Shown here in pieces: positions 35,067 to 48,852 of a DNA stretch of 64,000 nucleotides (its first letter is position 1; every line of letters begins with the position of its first letter). The DNA lies in NCBI RefSeq assembly GCF_024679245.1, contig NC_090182.1:38729047-38793046 (forward strand), given 5' to 3'. The notes beneath the pieces are model-generated. The model saw only the letters and a program-made list of their open reading frames with translations, did not search any database and was not told the DNA's origin. The translations under genes and the position numbers were made by a program. Source of the DNA: Pseudorasbora parva (Eukaryota > Chordata > Actinopteri > Cypriniformes > Gobionidae).

Positions 35067-35697
35067 GTTCATCACAGCACCAAATACTTAATACTTAAAG
35101 ACTTAATAGGCTATTTATTTTCAAACTTAAACATTTTATGTTTTAATCTGGACTACAACATGCCCTAATGATTAGAATTTTATTGATTATTTGTTATTGT
35201 TCAGTAAAAATTTGAGACATACGACTTCATTAGTTAACATTAATTCATTATTACCAAACTGACAGTGAAAAAAACTTATAAAGAAATAATTATTGTAAGT
35301 AATGTTAATTTCTTAGTTACTGTTTAATAACATTAAAAACAAAATCAAAATAACTTTTTAATAGACCTAAAATAAAACTAACAATGATCAGTTTCTTAAC
35401 CAACATTACCAAAAACATTATACTTTCTGTAACAAAAGTAGCTATTGCTCAATCTTAGTTAGTAACTATTTCTCAATCTTAAGTGGTGTCTTATTTTTTC
35501 CAGAGCTGTATATATTTTTGGTGCATTGTATTATTGTATTTAAACATTCAGGTATTTTTGTTATTACAAAAATAGTTCTTAAAGCTGTTAGGCTATGACA
35601 AAACTATTTTTACAACTTTTATAAATACTGTGATAATATCGCATATCGGGATAAAAGCTTCAGCAATTAATCACAACATGACAAATTGATATCGGCA

Positions 35698-36636
35698 TAT
35701 ATACATGTTATATTCTAGCTTCATGGACTGTTTTTGTGCTTTTCTGTAAAAAATCCTCTCAAATGTGTTATATCTAGAGTGGAAAAAACACCCACTGTTT
35801 TAAAGGAATAAGCACATTGTTTTTCATCTTACATGGGGAACAAACATCTGCTGATTCCTAAAGATCCAGCCTACTGGTGAGTACCATTCATTTTAATATA
35901 GATGTTTGTTAACAATATCTGATTGTGAAATGTTTCCTTTTTAAAATATAGTTTTTTTATTATTATTTAAATTTTCACTGATAACAATGGGTTACTATAC
36001 AATTAATTAAAATTAAAACAATTATAGCAATTGTCTGAGCACTGAACTCCTAAATGATTAGACTTTTTATCTCTTTATTTGGCAGTCAACTACTTTACTA
36101 GACATTTTAAGAAATTCTATCTACTATTAAGCAATTATGCGATTTTTCCTCCTTCCCATCTTGCCGTTTTTCTGCTCAGCAGTATTGACTTAAGTGCGTT
36201 AGCTGCTTAATTAAATGAATCTTGATTAAAGCCAGAGCCTGGTGAGAACAGCACATCACATTTCACTGCTCTATAATTGGCTTCTTGTTACGTTTCCTCA
36301 GATTGTGATGTGTGGAGGGCACAATTTATTAGATTTCACTTGCATCTCTTAGTTGAGCAATTAGGCCGAGTGTACATGTGATATTCTTTATGAATTGGAC
36401 TAAAGTAAATCTCTTTTTTGTGTGTGTGGAATGTGTTGGCAGAGTTTATGGCATCCATTTCCCACCTTTTCCACATGAGTGTGAACATGGATGCACATAA
36501 AGACATGTTTGTGCTAAAAAGGGTTGGATTAATCTATAATGTTAACTGCTTTGAACAATTGTATCATTAACACATTAAAATAAGGTCTTTGTTAACCTAA
36601 GTTATTGCGTGAACTAACAAAGATTAATATTGATCT
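35698..36636. other. Non-coding DNA, possible conserved block at 36150-36400
   Basis: No gene was recognised. The 36150-36400 part is repeat-free with ttaattaaatgaatc and ctataattggctt motifs, which could be an enhancer. The rest is AT-rich. Confidence 0.3.
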
Positions 36637-37190
36637 ATCTGGCATAACATTATGACCACCTTCCTAATATTTGTGTTGGTCTACCTTTTGCTGCTAAAAC
36701 CTCCATGACCTGTCGAGGCATGGACTCCACTAGACCCCTGAAGGTGCTGTGGTATCTGGCACCAAGATGTTGGCAGCATATCCTTTAAGTCCTGTAAGTT
36801 GCGAGGTGGGGCATCCACGGATCGGACTTGTTTGTTCCGCACATCCCACAGATGCTCGATTAGATTGAGATCTGGGGAATTTGGAGGCCAAGTCAACACC
36901 TCAAACTCGTTGTTGTGCTCCTCAAACCATTCCTGAACCATTTTTTCCTTGTGGCAGGGTGCATTATCCTGCTGAAAGAGGCCATAACCACCAGGAAATA
37001 CCGTTTCCATGGAAGGGTGTACATGGTGTACAAACGACTGTTTGATCGGACCACACGGGCCAGCCCACGTGCATCAATGAGCCTTGGCCGCCCATGACCC
37101 TGTCGCCGGTTCACCATTGTTCCTTCCTTGGACCACTTTTGATACTGACCACTGTCAGTTTTGGAGATGCTCTGACCCAGTCAAAATAAT
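36637..37190 (-). pseudogene. Internally deleted Tc1-like transposon
   Basis: Minus-strand translation starts within the helix-turn-helix (LGQSISKT), passes NRRQGHGRPRLIDARGLARV, then jumps to the distal catalytic region with FQQDNAPCHKEKMVQEWFEE (second Asp) and SPDLNLIEHLWDVR (catalytic Glu). The segment with the first catalytic Asp is missing. The 3' terminal repeat ggcataacattatgaccac lies at 36639. It is the same family as the fragment at 33082-33470 but in opposite orientation, so they are two copies, not halves of one. It cannot encode a functional enzyme. Confidence 0.85.
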
Positions 37191-37292
37191 GTTGGTTAGT
37201 GCATTGAGTAATGTTAAAATTTTTGTTGTAAATGTATTAGTAAATTTTGCGATTAACATAAAACAAATCTCAAGTAAAATGGTATTAAGCTA

Positions 37293-38227
<935 letters not shown>

Positions 38228-38358
38228 ATACACACACATACACACGCACACTGACACCTCTACTGTGACCCTATAGTGAAAACAGAGGTACCGGCTGGTC
38301 AGGACACGTGCACGCACGCACGCACGCGCACGCACACACACACACACACACACACACA
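38228..38358. repeat. Compound (AC)n/(GCAC)n microsatellite
   Basis: CA-rich tracts with GCAC units (cgcacgcacgcacgcgcacg) and pure (CA)n. Confidence 0.9.
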
Positions 38359-39246
38359 TCCTATACGAAATAACATGGAGAGTTTCAAACCATATAGGGG
38401 ATATTGGATGCTGGGGCTAGTTGTCACATTTTACTCTCAGTATAATTTTATTTTTGAGTTCTTCTCATGTAGTGGCACATACCTTATAGTCTCAAATTTG
38501 ATATTGCTCAGGATACAGTTCATTTGCTCAGCGTTGGGGAATTATTTCCAACTATATGGAGTAAGCTGTCACAATGAAATCCAAATTATGACTTTATATT
38601 ATAGGCTTTCCAAAAAAAAAAAAAAAAAAAAAGAAACAACATAAAACATTTATGAAACACAAAACATACAAAGAAAAAATATCAAACTAATGCTCTGATC
38701 AAAAATATTGTAATTCATTAATTTAAAAGGCTGAACTTTGACTAAATTAAAAATAATATGTAATTTATATAATTTAAAACAAATGAAAACTTGAAAAAAG
38801 TGACAACTTTCCCTGACCTAACATCAGCTATTACAAAAATATGATAATATCCTTTGTGATAAAGAAGTACAGTTTAGAATATTTCTCAAGGGAGTCTGAA
38901 ATATTACAGAAATAATATACTTTAAAGAACTAAATGTAATGTTTTCGGACACCTAAAAACATAAATGTTTGCAATAAAATGAAAATGTATTTTAGTTTAT
39001 ATGCTGGCTGAACTTTAGTAAATTTGAAGTACACTACAAGTGCATATTCAAAAAAAAAAAATTAAAAAAAAGGGTTTTTTTTAAATCACACTTCTTTTTG
39101 ACAAAGGACTGTATTTATTTTAAATATGATTTCAACCAGAGCCCAAAATATAAACCCACTGTAAAACAAAATGCACATTTGTGTAATTTCTTTAAATGCT
39201 TAGCTTAAATACTTGCATTTAACCCTTGCGACAACGCATACACCCG

Positions 39247-39247
<1 letters not shown>
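38359..39247. other. AT-rich non-coding DNA
   Basis: No gene seen. Several A runs (38610-38630, 39050-39070). Confidence 0.4.
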
Positions 39248-39290
<43 letters not shown>

Positions 39291-39590
39291 TTTTCTGAAA
39301 TATGGGGACATTCCATAGGCGTAATGGTAGGTACATAGGCATTTATACCGTACAAACCGTATTTTCTATCCCCTTCCACTGCCCCTGCCCCTAAACCTAC
39401 CCATCACAGGAAAAATTCTAAAAAAAAAACTCATCCTGTATGATTTATGAGCATTTTGAAAAGTGAGGACATGGCCAATGTCCTCATATTACACCCTCTC
39501 CTTGTAATAACTATGCCATACCCATGTCATTATACACATGTGTCCTCATATGTCACAAAAACATGCCCACACACACACACACACACATAC
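39248..39590. repeat. AC-flanked interspersed repeat module, copy 1
   Basis: A (AC)n tract at 39248-39285 is followed by a unit containing ccataggcgtaatggt, ctgcccctaaacctaccca and tcacaggaaa, and closes with another (AC)n at 39569-39588. The same unit with the same flanking AC tracts recurs at 40309-40693. Confidence 0.65.
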
Positions 39591-39746
39591 ACCTATGCAC
39601 CTTCTATGAAAACATTAACTGAGAGCTGAATAGTTCCAAAAACACCCTCATATGCACAAACAAAAGTTTTATAAGAGAGGGCTATTCCGTTATTTCATTG
39701 TATTCGTGCACAATGAGCCACACTGTGATTCTGTGAAGCTTTGCAT

Positions 39747-40274
39747 TCATCTAACCGTAGTTATATTACTGCACCTCCGCGTCAGCATATCTGGGCAGGA
39801 CATTAGGGTCCTCCCTGATGGGGTCTCCAGTGACCTCCGGTGCCAGCAGCAGCTTTGCTTTGTGCTGATGGGGCAGGAAGAGACAGCTAGTCTGAGGAAC
39901 AAACTCCAGCCTGAGGGCTGAGGAGACTGATGTCTGCGGCTCTCTGAAGCAGAAACACACAGATCACTCTGAGCGTGTGCTGCAGATTCTGTTCGGCTCA
40001 GGCTGTTCTGGATTTGGTCTAATCGTTTTGCAATTCTAAGTAAGCAGTCTGCATTCTTCAATCTTTGAGTGGTTCTGTCTATGACTCCAGGAACAGACAA
40101 GAAGAGCATGCCAGTAATGAAATGATCATATGTCTCTGTTATGCTTTGAATGTCTGATGAACACACCACTGTGATTAGCAGCGCCCAGTCAGTGAAATAA
40201 TGATCGATACGATTCAGCAACATGAAAGAAACATTTATATACACCTTTTTAAACTCAATGGGCTGAACAAGCAA
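39747..40274 (-). other. Unrecognised 175-codon open frame
   Basis: The longest open frame outside transposons and simple repeats (apart from the tandem-array frame at 54574). It starts MLVQPIEFKKVYINVSFMLL and includes LRIAKRLDQIQNSLSRTESA. A second minus-strand frame overlapping its distal half reads LLLAPEVTGDPIREDPNVLP and stops right after AEVQ, which suggests a frameshifted gene relic or an exon. No family was recognised and no splice sites convinced me. It may be chance or a repeat-derived relic. Confidence 0.25.
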
Positions 40275-40307
40275 GAAAAAGAGACAAGAGGAGATAATAG
40301 ACGTTCA

Positions 40308-40693
<386 letters not shown>

Positions 40694-41270
40694 TATGCCA
40701 AATAAAAGGGTTCTTTATTCATAAATAGTTTCAGTCTTGACTTCGGATTGGTCAGTACAGCATTCCAGTCATGCTGCATTCCACAATAAAGTAAGATCTT
40801 TGACTCGAAACACCTGTTCAGTGATCTTTCACTAGGGAGCACACACAGCGCATCATCATTTTTATTCCATAGCAATATTCTGGTAGGACACAACTTAATA
40901 AATCAATGTCTTAATTCAAATGTAATATTTTTATTATGTAGAAATGTGTTATGAAAGGAATAAGGCACCCAAGGTAATGCTGCATTGTGAATATACATTT
41001 TGTATATAGGAACCTTATTACATTTAAAGGGTTAGTTCACTCAAAAATGTACTTCTGTAAATAATACTTGCATTCATTTTCCGATTTATTAATCACCTGC
41101 TTTTACACTTAAAAGAGGCACATACATCAAAAAAAAAAAAAAGTAATAACTTTAAAATTAATGACTTAGTATAATTAGCATATATATATGCTAATATATA
41201 TCAGCTTCCGTCAAACTTATTATGTGAATAAAAAGTAGACGTTTCTACATCCCGGTAGGTCATACATCAT
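40694..41270. other. Non-coding DNA with an aaagggttagttcac repeat end
   Basis: tttaaagggttagttcactc at 41022 is the start of the same interspersed family as at 50468. The remainder is AT-rich with no gene. Confidence 0.4.
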
Positions 41271-41341
41271 GGTTGGTTGGTTGGTTGGTTGGTTGGTTGG
41301 TTGGTTGGTTGGTTGGTTGGTTGGTTGGTTGGTTGGTTGGT
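41271..41341. repeat. (GGTT)n microsatellite
   Basis: About 17 tandem GGTT units. Confidence 0.95.
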
Positions 41342-41790
41342 AATATGATTTCTGACCTGTAAGGTTGCCAGAATAATAATCTTACACGGTGTGTTAATAG
41401 GCCAGAGGAGAGCTGGCACCCCGACTGAGTCTGGTTTCTCCCAAGGTTTATTTTTCTCCATCATGCCCTGATGGAGTTTTGGTTCCTTGCCACTGTCGCC
41501 TTTGGCTTGGCTTGCTCATTTGGGGACACTAAAAATATGATTAAAGTTATTCAACTTATTATACAAATAAAATGTATGAATTAGGTCTTATTTAATTCTA
41601 TAAACTATAATACTGATCTGCCAACATGGTTGCTATATGATAGATTAAAATAAGCTGATAACATCACTGTTTTCTCCAGTACGACTGTACAGCCAAATCT
41701 AATTTTGTCGCAATATTATCCTGTTTGACACTGTGATGCTGCTTTGACACAATCGTGATTGTAAAAGCGCTATATAAATAAAGTTGATTG
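41342..41790 (+). repeat. Retroposon 3' tail fragment
   Basis: Contains the block ggagagctggcaccccgact, gccctgatggagttttggtt and gccactgtcgcctttggctt, common in fish genomes. It ends in gcgctatataaataaagttg followed by (ATTG)n, the form of a LINE/SINE 3' end where reverse transcription initiates. No coding region remains. Confidence 0.55.
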
Positions 41791-42395
41791 ATTGATTGAT
41801 TGGTTGGTTGGTTGGTTGGTTGGTTGGTTGGTTGGTTGGTTGGTTGGTTGGTAGGTTGGTTGGTTGGTTGGTTAGATGGTTGGTTGGTTGGTTGGTTGGT
41901 TGGTTGGTTGGTTGGTTGGTTGGTTGGTTGGTTGGTTGGTTGGTTGGTTGGTTGGATGGTTTGGATGGTTGGTTGGTTGGTTGGTTGGTTGGTTGGTTGG
42001 TTGGTTGGTTAGATGGTTGGTTGGTTGGTTGGTTGGTTGGTTGGTTGGTTGGTTGGTTGGTTGGTTGGTTGGTTGGTTGGTTGGTTGGTAGGTTGGTTGG
42101 TTGGTTGGTTAGATGGTTGGTTGGTTAGATGGTTGGTTGGTTAGATGGTTGGTTAGATGGTTGGTTAGATGGTTGGTTAGATGGTTGGTTGGTTAGATGG
42201 TTGGTTAGATGGTTGGTTAGATGGTTGGTTGGTTGGTTGGTTAGATGGTTGGTTGGTTGGTTGGTTAGATGGTTGGTTAGATGGTTGGTTAGATGGTTGG
42301 TTGGTTGTTCGGTTGTTTGTTTGTTTGGTTTGTTGTTTGTTTGTTTGGTTGGTTTGTTGTTTGGTTGTATGGTTGTGTGGTTGACCAACCAACCA
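41780..42395. repeat. Large GGTT-based satellite with GGTTAGAT higher-order units
   Basis: Starts as (GATT)n at the retroposon tail, becomes (GGTT)n for about 330 bp, then from 42110 alternates GGTT runs with AGAT units (ggttagatggttggttagat), and ends in GTTT/TGTT variants. Long Gly-Trp-Leu-Val frames here are artefacts of the repeat. Confidence 0.95.
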
Positions 42396-42408
42396 ACTGA
42401 CTGATCTA

Positions 42409-42491
42409 TCTATCCATTCATTCATTCATTCGTTCGTTCGTTCGTTCGTTTATTCGTTCGTTTGTTCGTTCGTTCGTTCGTTCATTCATTG
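42409..42491. repeat. (ATTC/GTTC)n microsatellite
   Basis: Tandem ttca/ttcg tetranucleotides following the GGTT satellite. Confidence 0.9.
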
Positions 42492-43269
42492 ATAAGCTTT
42501 TGATCAGATACATGTTTGTTGTTGGGTAAATATGCTAATAGTTGAGAAAAGCAAATGTGAGTATTGCCCAACCCCAGAATGACATCAGCTCTACTCACTG
42601 ATGATGTCACTGAAGATGCTGAGCGGTGACATTAAAAGCAATGTGATGTTATGTCATAACATTTTATTAACAAATGAATCATGATCTGTTACTTATTTAA
42701 ATATATACTTTTCATTTATTTTAAATTCGAGATCATAATAATAAAGACAATGATGTTTCAAACTGCCACTGCATATGCAGTCATAAGCATTTGAATGTAA
42801 TTTGCCGTGGGTAACACTTTAGAATAGTGTTCTGTACTGTACTGTACTGTACTGTAGCCATACCATCGTTAATCAATAACTGCACAGGAACAAATGAGCA
42901 ACACAACATTACCACTCTATTATCTACTATTAACTAACAACAAACTCTGAATACCAGACTCGACCAGAAGACTAGAACTACTAGAATTGTATAACTAGAA
43001 TGGCCATATAGGGATTGTTCTGATCATTCTGTACCGAATTTCATTCTTGTCATGTCATATTTACATTTGAAGCTTTGAACATCTGTCTTCATATTTTGTG
43101 GTTGCATCACCCTAAAATGTCAAAATTCTCAAATAAAATCCTTAATTTGAAAAAGAAAAGAAAAATATGAATTAAATGGCAAACAAGCAAACACAAAAAG
43201 ACATACATAATTTAAACAAAATGTAATATATAATTGTGTAAGAGCTACTAGACTCTATGTTTCAATGTA
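42492..43269. other. Non-coding DNA
   Basis: No gene seen. It includes a short (CTGTA)n run at 42830-42854 next to a 'gggtaacactttag' repeat start at 42809. Confidence 0.4.
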
Positions 43270-43492
43270 TTTTAGTGGTGTAGTGTGTAATGCATAAGGA
43301 TCTTGATTTTGACACGATCGACCGGGGTTCTAATCTGCCTTTTGCCAAGCTCGCTTTTCTCTCTTTTCCCATCACATATCACACCAGAAAGGCATATACT
43401 TTCAAAGAAAAGTTTTTAAAAATGGAAATAAATTGTCTAATGAAATGTTTATTAATAATAAATGCATTTAGGGTTAGGGGTAGGTGGGGGGG
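43270..43492 (+). repeat. Candidate tRNA-derived SINE, copy 1
   Basis: The head resembles a tRNA gene, with an A-box-like tagtgtgtaatgcataagg and a B-box-like ggttctaatctg at about 43326. The body gccttttgccaagctcgct then cccatcacatat and the tail aaataaattg match the minus-strand copy at 51056-51292 in the same order. It is too decayed to be a functional tRNA gene. Confidence 0.5.
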
Positions 43493-45230
43493 GGGGCTTT
43501 ATTGTCCCATTAAGGTGGCATCCATTTAATAATTTTAATAAATATAATAATTTACACTCTATGTTATTATTGCATCCTATTTATGTACAACAATACCCAA
43601 CAATACCGATGTATCTGTCAAAACAAAGTATAGACAGCATCTAATTACTATTTACACATATTGCATAGAACTGCTACTTTATATGGTGTAAATAGAATAT
43701 ATCACTATTTTCACTTAGTAAATAGAATCTACAGTTATTTGCACTTAGTGTGAATATCATCTATCTTTAAGAAAATGTGTTATTTTCACTGTAAATAGAA
43801 TTTATTGCACCTAACCCTAACCCTTAAATGCATGAATGAATGAACAAAACATTTCTTTTACAAATGGGAATTATCTCTGAATCACTCTCAGAGTAAGTGT
43901 CAGGTGAATTGTCAAGATGCTAGGCATCTTCAACGGTGGAAGAAAGTAGCAAGCTCTGAAATAATCTGTAATGCATATAGTCAATTTGACCGTGGCTGCT
44001 CAAGTTAGAAATACTCAGAACTCCTTTGTGGCTAATCAGTAACTATATATTTTTTTATATTTCCCTGAGCACTGAGAACTATACAGGTTCAGAATGAACA
44101 TGAATAATGCATAATGTATAATTAATTCTAAGGTCATGCTAACCCACTAATAATGACTCATGTGTTACCATTGGAACAAATTACTATCCAAAAGATTACA
44201 ATGACTTCAGTCATTACTGGAGAGTTTTCATGTTTTTCACTTTAGAATACTGATCCAAATAATTAGTAATTGCTTCTGACGGATTTGGTTATACTTGAGT
44301 CATTACTAGTGGGTTACCATGTCCTTCACTTATAAATTATGCATTATTCACATTAATTGTGAACCTATACATGGCCGTAGTCAGCTCGAGGTCACAGAGG
44401 TCTGGACCTCTGAATTTTTCTGAGGTGTATATAATAAATGTTGTGAAAAAACATGGGATAAACACTATAGTGATCCAATGGTATTACACAGCACCAAGAT
44501 ATTCTCATCTGAGCTGCCTCATTGGTCTGTCACCGCTCATCAATGTGAAACTATTTGAGATGACCAATCAAATCAGAGTAGGCGGGCTTTATGTTCACAG
44601 AAGCTGCTGAGTGCGAATTCCAGAGCTAAAGTGCAAGGTAGTATAAGTAGCTAAACTAAACATTTGATATTTGACAGCTGTTTTAATATTAAAATGTTAA
44701 ACGACCACAGATGAAAATGACAAGACTATCCAGTCAAAGCTCAGCTTTAGGAAGGGAAGAGACAGTGTGAGATAAGGAGAATGAGAGAAAAAAAGAAAGA
44801 GTGATGGAAATGAGAAGAGAGAAGGAATTGAAAAACAATCTACTGCCCACAGACATGGTTTTAAAAGCTTTTTTATTAGTCTTTTTTTTTGGGGGGGGGG
44901 GGGGGTGCATTTTATATATGCCCCCATAAATAGCTCAAATTTGGGACTTCTAGATTATAAAACCTTGCCTACAGTCGTGCTTTTATATAGCTAGTCATTG
45001 ATTAGCTAATAGTCAACTACCTCATTCAACTGAGCGCTATTACTTACTAATTCATTACTCAGAGTTTAATAGCACTTAAAGGAATATTAATAGTATGTTA
45101 CTTATTTGTTACTGTGTAGTTATTAATTCATTATGGAACAGCATTCTAAAATGTTACCACAACTTGTTATCCAATAATTATGAGTTTTACTGTGTACAAA
45201 AGGTTTGCTCCATTCATATTAGAAAACATA
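43493..45230. other. Non-coding DNA
   Basis: No gene or RNA recognised. There is a G run at 44890-44906 and general AT-rich sequence; 44350-44620 has an 83-codon frame with no recognisable features. Confidence 0.4.
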
Positions 45231-46714
45231 TAGTCGTGGTCAAAATTGTTGGTACCCTTGGTAAATATGATCAAATATGGCTGTAAAAATAAAAGCTTTT
45301 CTCTAAAACATGTTGGCCACAATTGTTGGTACCCTTTTATTAAATACTTTTTGCAACCTCCTTTTCCCAAGATAACAGCTCCGAGTCTTCTTCTATAATG
45401 CCTGATGAGTTTGGAGAACACCTGAATAGAGATCAGAGACCGTTCCTCCACACAGAACCTCTTCAGATCCTTCAGATTCACAGATCCATGTTGGTGCTTC
45501 TTCTCTTCAGTTCAGCCACACATCTTCTATAGGGTTCAGGTCAGGGAACTGGGACGGTCATGGCAGAAGCTTCGTTTTGATCTCAGTGACACGTGTGTGT
45601 TGATTTTGATGTTTGTTTTGGATTGTTGTCCTGATGGGAGATCCAACCACGGCCCATTATAAGATTTATAGCAGAATCCATCAGGTTTAGTTTTTTTATC
45701 GTTTGGTATTTGCTAGAATCCATGATACCATGTATCTGAAAAAGATGTCCAGGACCTCCAACAAAAAAAATAGGCCCACAACATTTAAGATCCAGTGGTA
45801 TTTTTAGCCGTGGGCATGGGGTACTTTTTATCCCTGTTTGCACCAAACCCATCTGGTAGATTTGCTGCCAAAAAGCTATTTTATAGTTTCATCTGACCAC
45901 AGAACCAGGTCCCTTTTGACTTTCCAGTCGTGTCTGACAACTGAATATGCTGGAGTTTGTTTAGGGATGAGCGAGGAGGATTTTTCTTAAATCCCTCCCA
46001 AACAACATGTGGTGATGTAGGGGTTGTTTGAAAAAAATGTTTAGGCTTTCTGACCCCGAGACTCAATCGCTGCGATTCCCCATCTGTGATCTTTGTCTTT
46101 GTGCACTCAAACGTTCCTCCTCGTCGTGCATTAGGACAATATACACACACGTCCTCTTTCAGGCAGATTTATAACATCTTAAGTTAAATTGAGCTTCTTA
46201 ATTATTGCCCTGATGGTGGAAATGGGGATTTGCAATGCTTTAGCTATTTTCCTAAAGTTGCTTTCTATTTTGTGAAGCTCTACAATCTTTTGCTGCACAT
46301 CAGAACTATATTCTTTGGTTTCACTCATTGTGATGAATGATTAAGGGAATTTGGCTTTTATGCCTCCTTATATTTATATTCCTGTAAAACAACACATCAT
46401 AGCTGGACAATTTCATGTTCCTTGTCACCCTGGTGTGCTAAAAAAATAAATATTAATGTTAATATACTTCAGAGATATTTTACTCATTTAAAATTCTAGG
46501 GGTACCAACAAGTGTGGCCAACGTGTTTTAGAGAAAAGCTTTTATTTCATAATGTGATTTGCCCCCCATTTTCAATTATTTTACTTAAATGAAAGGTTGG
46601 ATTTTTGTGATTTTTTAAAATAAAAGATCAAAAGGATAAACAATGCAGATTATTTTTTTACAGCCATATTTGATCATATTTACCAGGAGTACCAACAATT
46701 TTTACCACGACTGT
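45231..46714 (-). pseudogene. Tc1-like transposon with broken transposase
   Basis: The ends are inverted: tagtcgtggtcaaaattgtt on the left and, read in reverse, cagtcgtggtaaaaattgtt on the right, each followed by ggta.. and gatcaaatatggctgtaaaa-type sequence. On the minus strand, 45583-45852 contains HQDNNPKQTSK (second catalytic Asp region; the usual form is QDNDPKHTSK). Flanking frames at 45881-46150 and 45167-45481 carry other pieces in different frames. There are several frameshifts, so this is an old copy. Confidence 0.85.
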
Positions 46715-46784
46715 GTATATATATATATATATATTCCAGCAATGGAATTGAACCCTTAAACTGACAGTTCTTGAAGAAACGTCG

Positions 46785-46975
46785 GTGACGCTTTAGTTAA
46801 GGATCCTATAAAGCACATATTAATGCCTTATTCTGCGTGAGCTTATTCTACTTCCCTTAATAAACCTAAACTTAAACACTACAAAACTACCTTACAAAGC
46901 AATAATTTAGGAGTTTATTGAGGTAAGTCGTAGTTAATAGTTAATAATATGTGTTCCCTATACTAGTGTTACCGA
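46785..46975. repeat. 'ctataaagcacatattaatgcc' interspersed repeat, copy 1
   Basis: Contains ataaagcacatattaatgcc, ttattctgcgtgagcttatt and cctaaacttaaac, which match in reverse the sequence at 57580-57830. A low-copy family of unknown class. Confidence 0.5.
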
Positions 46976-48852
46976 AACGTCTCTGATGCCAGCAATAGGC
47001 AACAAGGACTTTTCAAAGGACTTTAAAAGACCGTGTCCAGCCGAACAAGTATCTGAACACAAGCACATAGGCATCAAGGCATTTGCTGTTGGTTTGATAA
47101 AAGCAGGGGGCTTCATGTACAACCAATATAAATAGGTTCAGGCGTTCCAGCTAGACTCTTGGATGAAATATTGGCTTTGCACTAAAAACACAAACAAAAC
47201 GACTGTTGCGCTTGCAGCCAAACTCAATATTTTTCTTTGGTGAATGCGAGTACTACGATCAAATGTGACCCTGGAGTAACTGTAGCTCACATCAGAAGCA
47301 AACTGCATTTTTTTTCCCTTTAATTTGTTGAAAGAGTGTGAAGCTCAAGGTCTTGTTTGTACTGCTGGAAAATACGAAATGAAGGTCATTGCCTGGGACT
47401 CTAGCGAAGAAGCTCAGAGATGATACTGAAGGATTTCACCTTAACGCCTCCTGAGAGCAGAGCGTGAAGCAATTACTACCAAATGTTCAAGCCATTGTTC
47501 TTACCGACAATCTCTTACGGTGCCAATCCCTGGAGAGTTTGTGCTGTGTGCGGCAGGTAGCCATAGCAACAAAATCTTCTACTTTCTGTCGAAAAAGTTT
47601 TGAGATAACAAATCTGTTTTTCCTGGATGGAAAGCTTGGATTTGAGGCGTGTCAAAATACATGCTGCCAAAGTTAACAGAAACAGTGAACAATTACCATA
47701 CAACTTGGAATGCAAAATGCAAGTAATGGGTTTCATCATGTTTGGCAAAGAAGCGTGACTAAACGGAAGATAGAGATACCGTCAGGTCTAATGGATTCGA
47801 AGCACTGGAGCTCTTTTCACTTTCATTGACAGGAAAAACTATAATGGAAGTTGTTAGTTCATGAATGTGATTGGCATATAAATACATTGCATTTAATTGG
47901 TCTTATTAAGAAACGTCCTAATATGCAAAGTCTCTGAATATCACGTTAAATTGTCAAATAAATTCTTCTGGCCTGCAAGAACAGCTTTGAATCAGTGTCG
48001 ATATTTGTCAGGGGACAGTAAATTCCATTGTGATGTAAGTGTCCCGCGGTGAATAACCTGTCCCGCCTCAGCTTTGTATCGGTCTTCCAAACGCTTGTCT
48101 GATGACAATGGGAGTGTTGGCTGTATTAAGCTGTCACTCACCCCATCCCTTGTTGATACTCACTAGCAAGACTGACACAATTATATCCCGTCCTTCACAA
48201 CTGAGAGCAGCACAGTCAATATTTGGCTGGTGAAGAGTGCAGTTTTGATTTGCGATTACTGTAATTCACATGCAGCAGGATCAAAGCAACTCAATGGGAT
48301 GTTATCCACACAAAGACAGGGCATTTAACATCGCTCAGTTTGATGGCTCACGCAGTCAAAATTTGTGAACAGTGAGGCTATGCCTGCGTTCTGAAGCACA
48401 TAATGGACCAAATGTGTGACTGAACTAATACCAGTCATTCATTACTGAATCAAAACCCTTTCTACTCATGCTGAACCCGTACTGGAATACAGCGCATATA
48501 CACGGGCCATATGTTCTGAAAGCTAATCTCACACTTAGCCTTTAATATTATTAAATTGTTCTTCACTAGGAAAAAAATATATATATATAGTATGAATTAT
48601 TGATTGAAAGGTTATCGTAGGAAGACAGGGATCACTGTAAAAACCCCATTTTAGAAACGTACCCAACACTTAGAGCTCTATTTTAACATTAGAGCCCTAT
48701 TTTAACAAGCTGATCACATGGTCTGAAGTGCATGGCATAGGTGCACTTAGGGCATGTCCAAATAAACTTTCGCTAGTTTAACAATGAAAACAAACAAAAA
48801 AACTAACAAAACGGTCTGCATGCCCGGTGCACAGTCAAAAGGCTTGTATGTA
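46976..48852. other. Repeat-poor non-coding DNA
   Basis: The block 47330-48560 has few simple repeats and no transposon ends. It is one of the most unique-looking parts of the window and a candidate for conserved regulatory DNA downstream of the AFF gene. No coding exon was found. Confidence 0.35.

Noticed and set aside
41796..42425. Gly-Trp-Leu-Val and Asn-Gln-Pro-Thr repeat frames
   Set aside because: The GGTT satellite has no stop in several frames. There is no start context, no splice signals and no neighbouring coding sequence.
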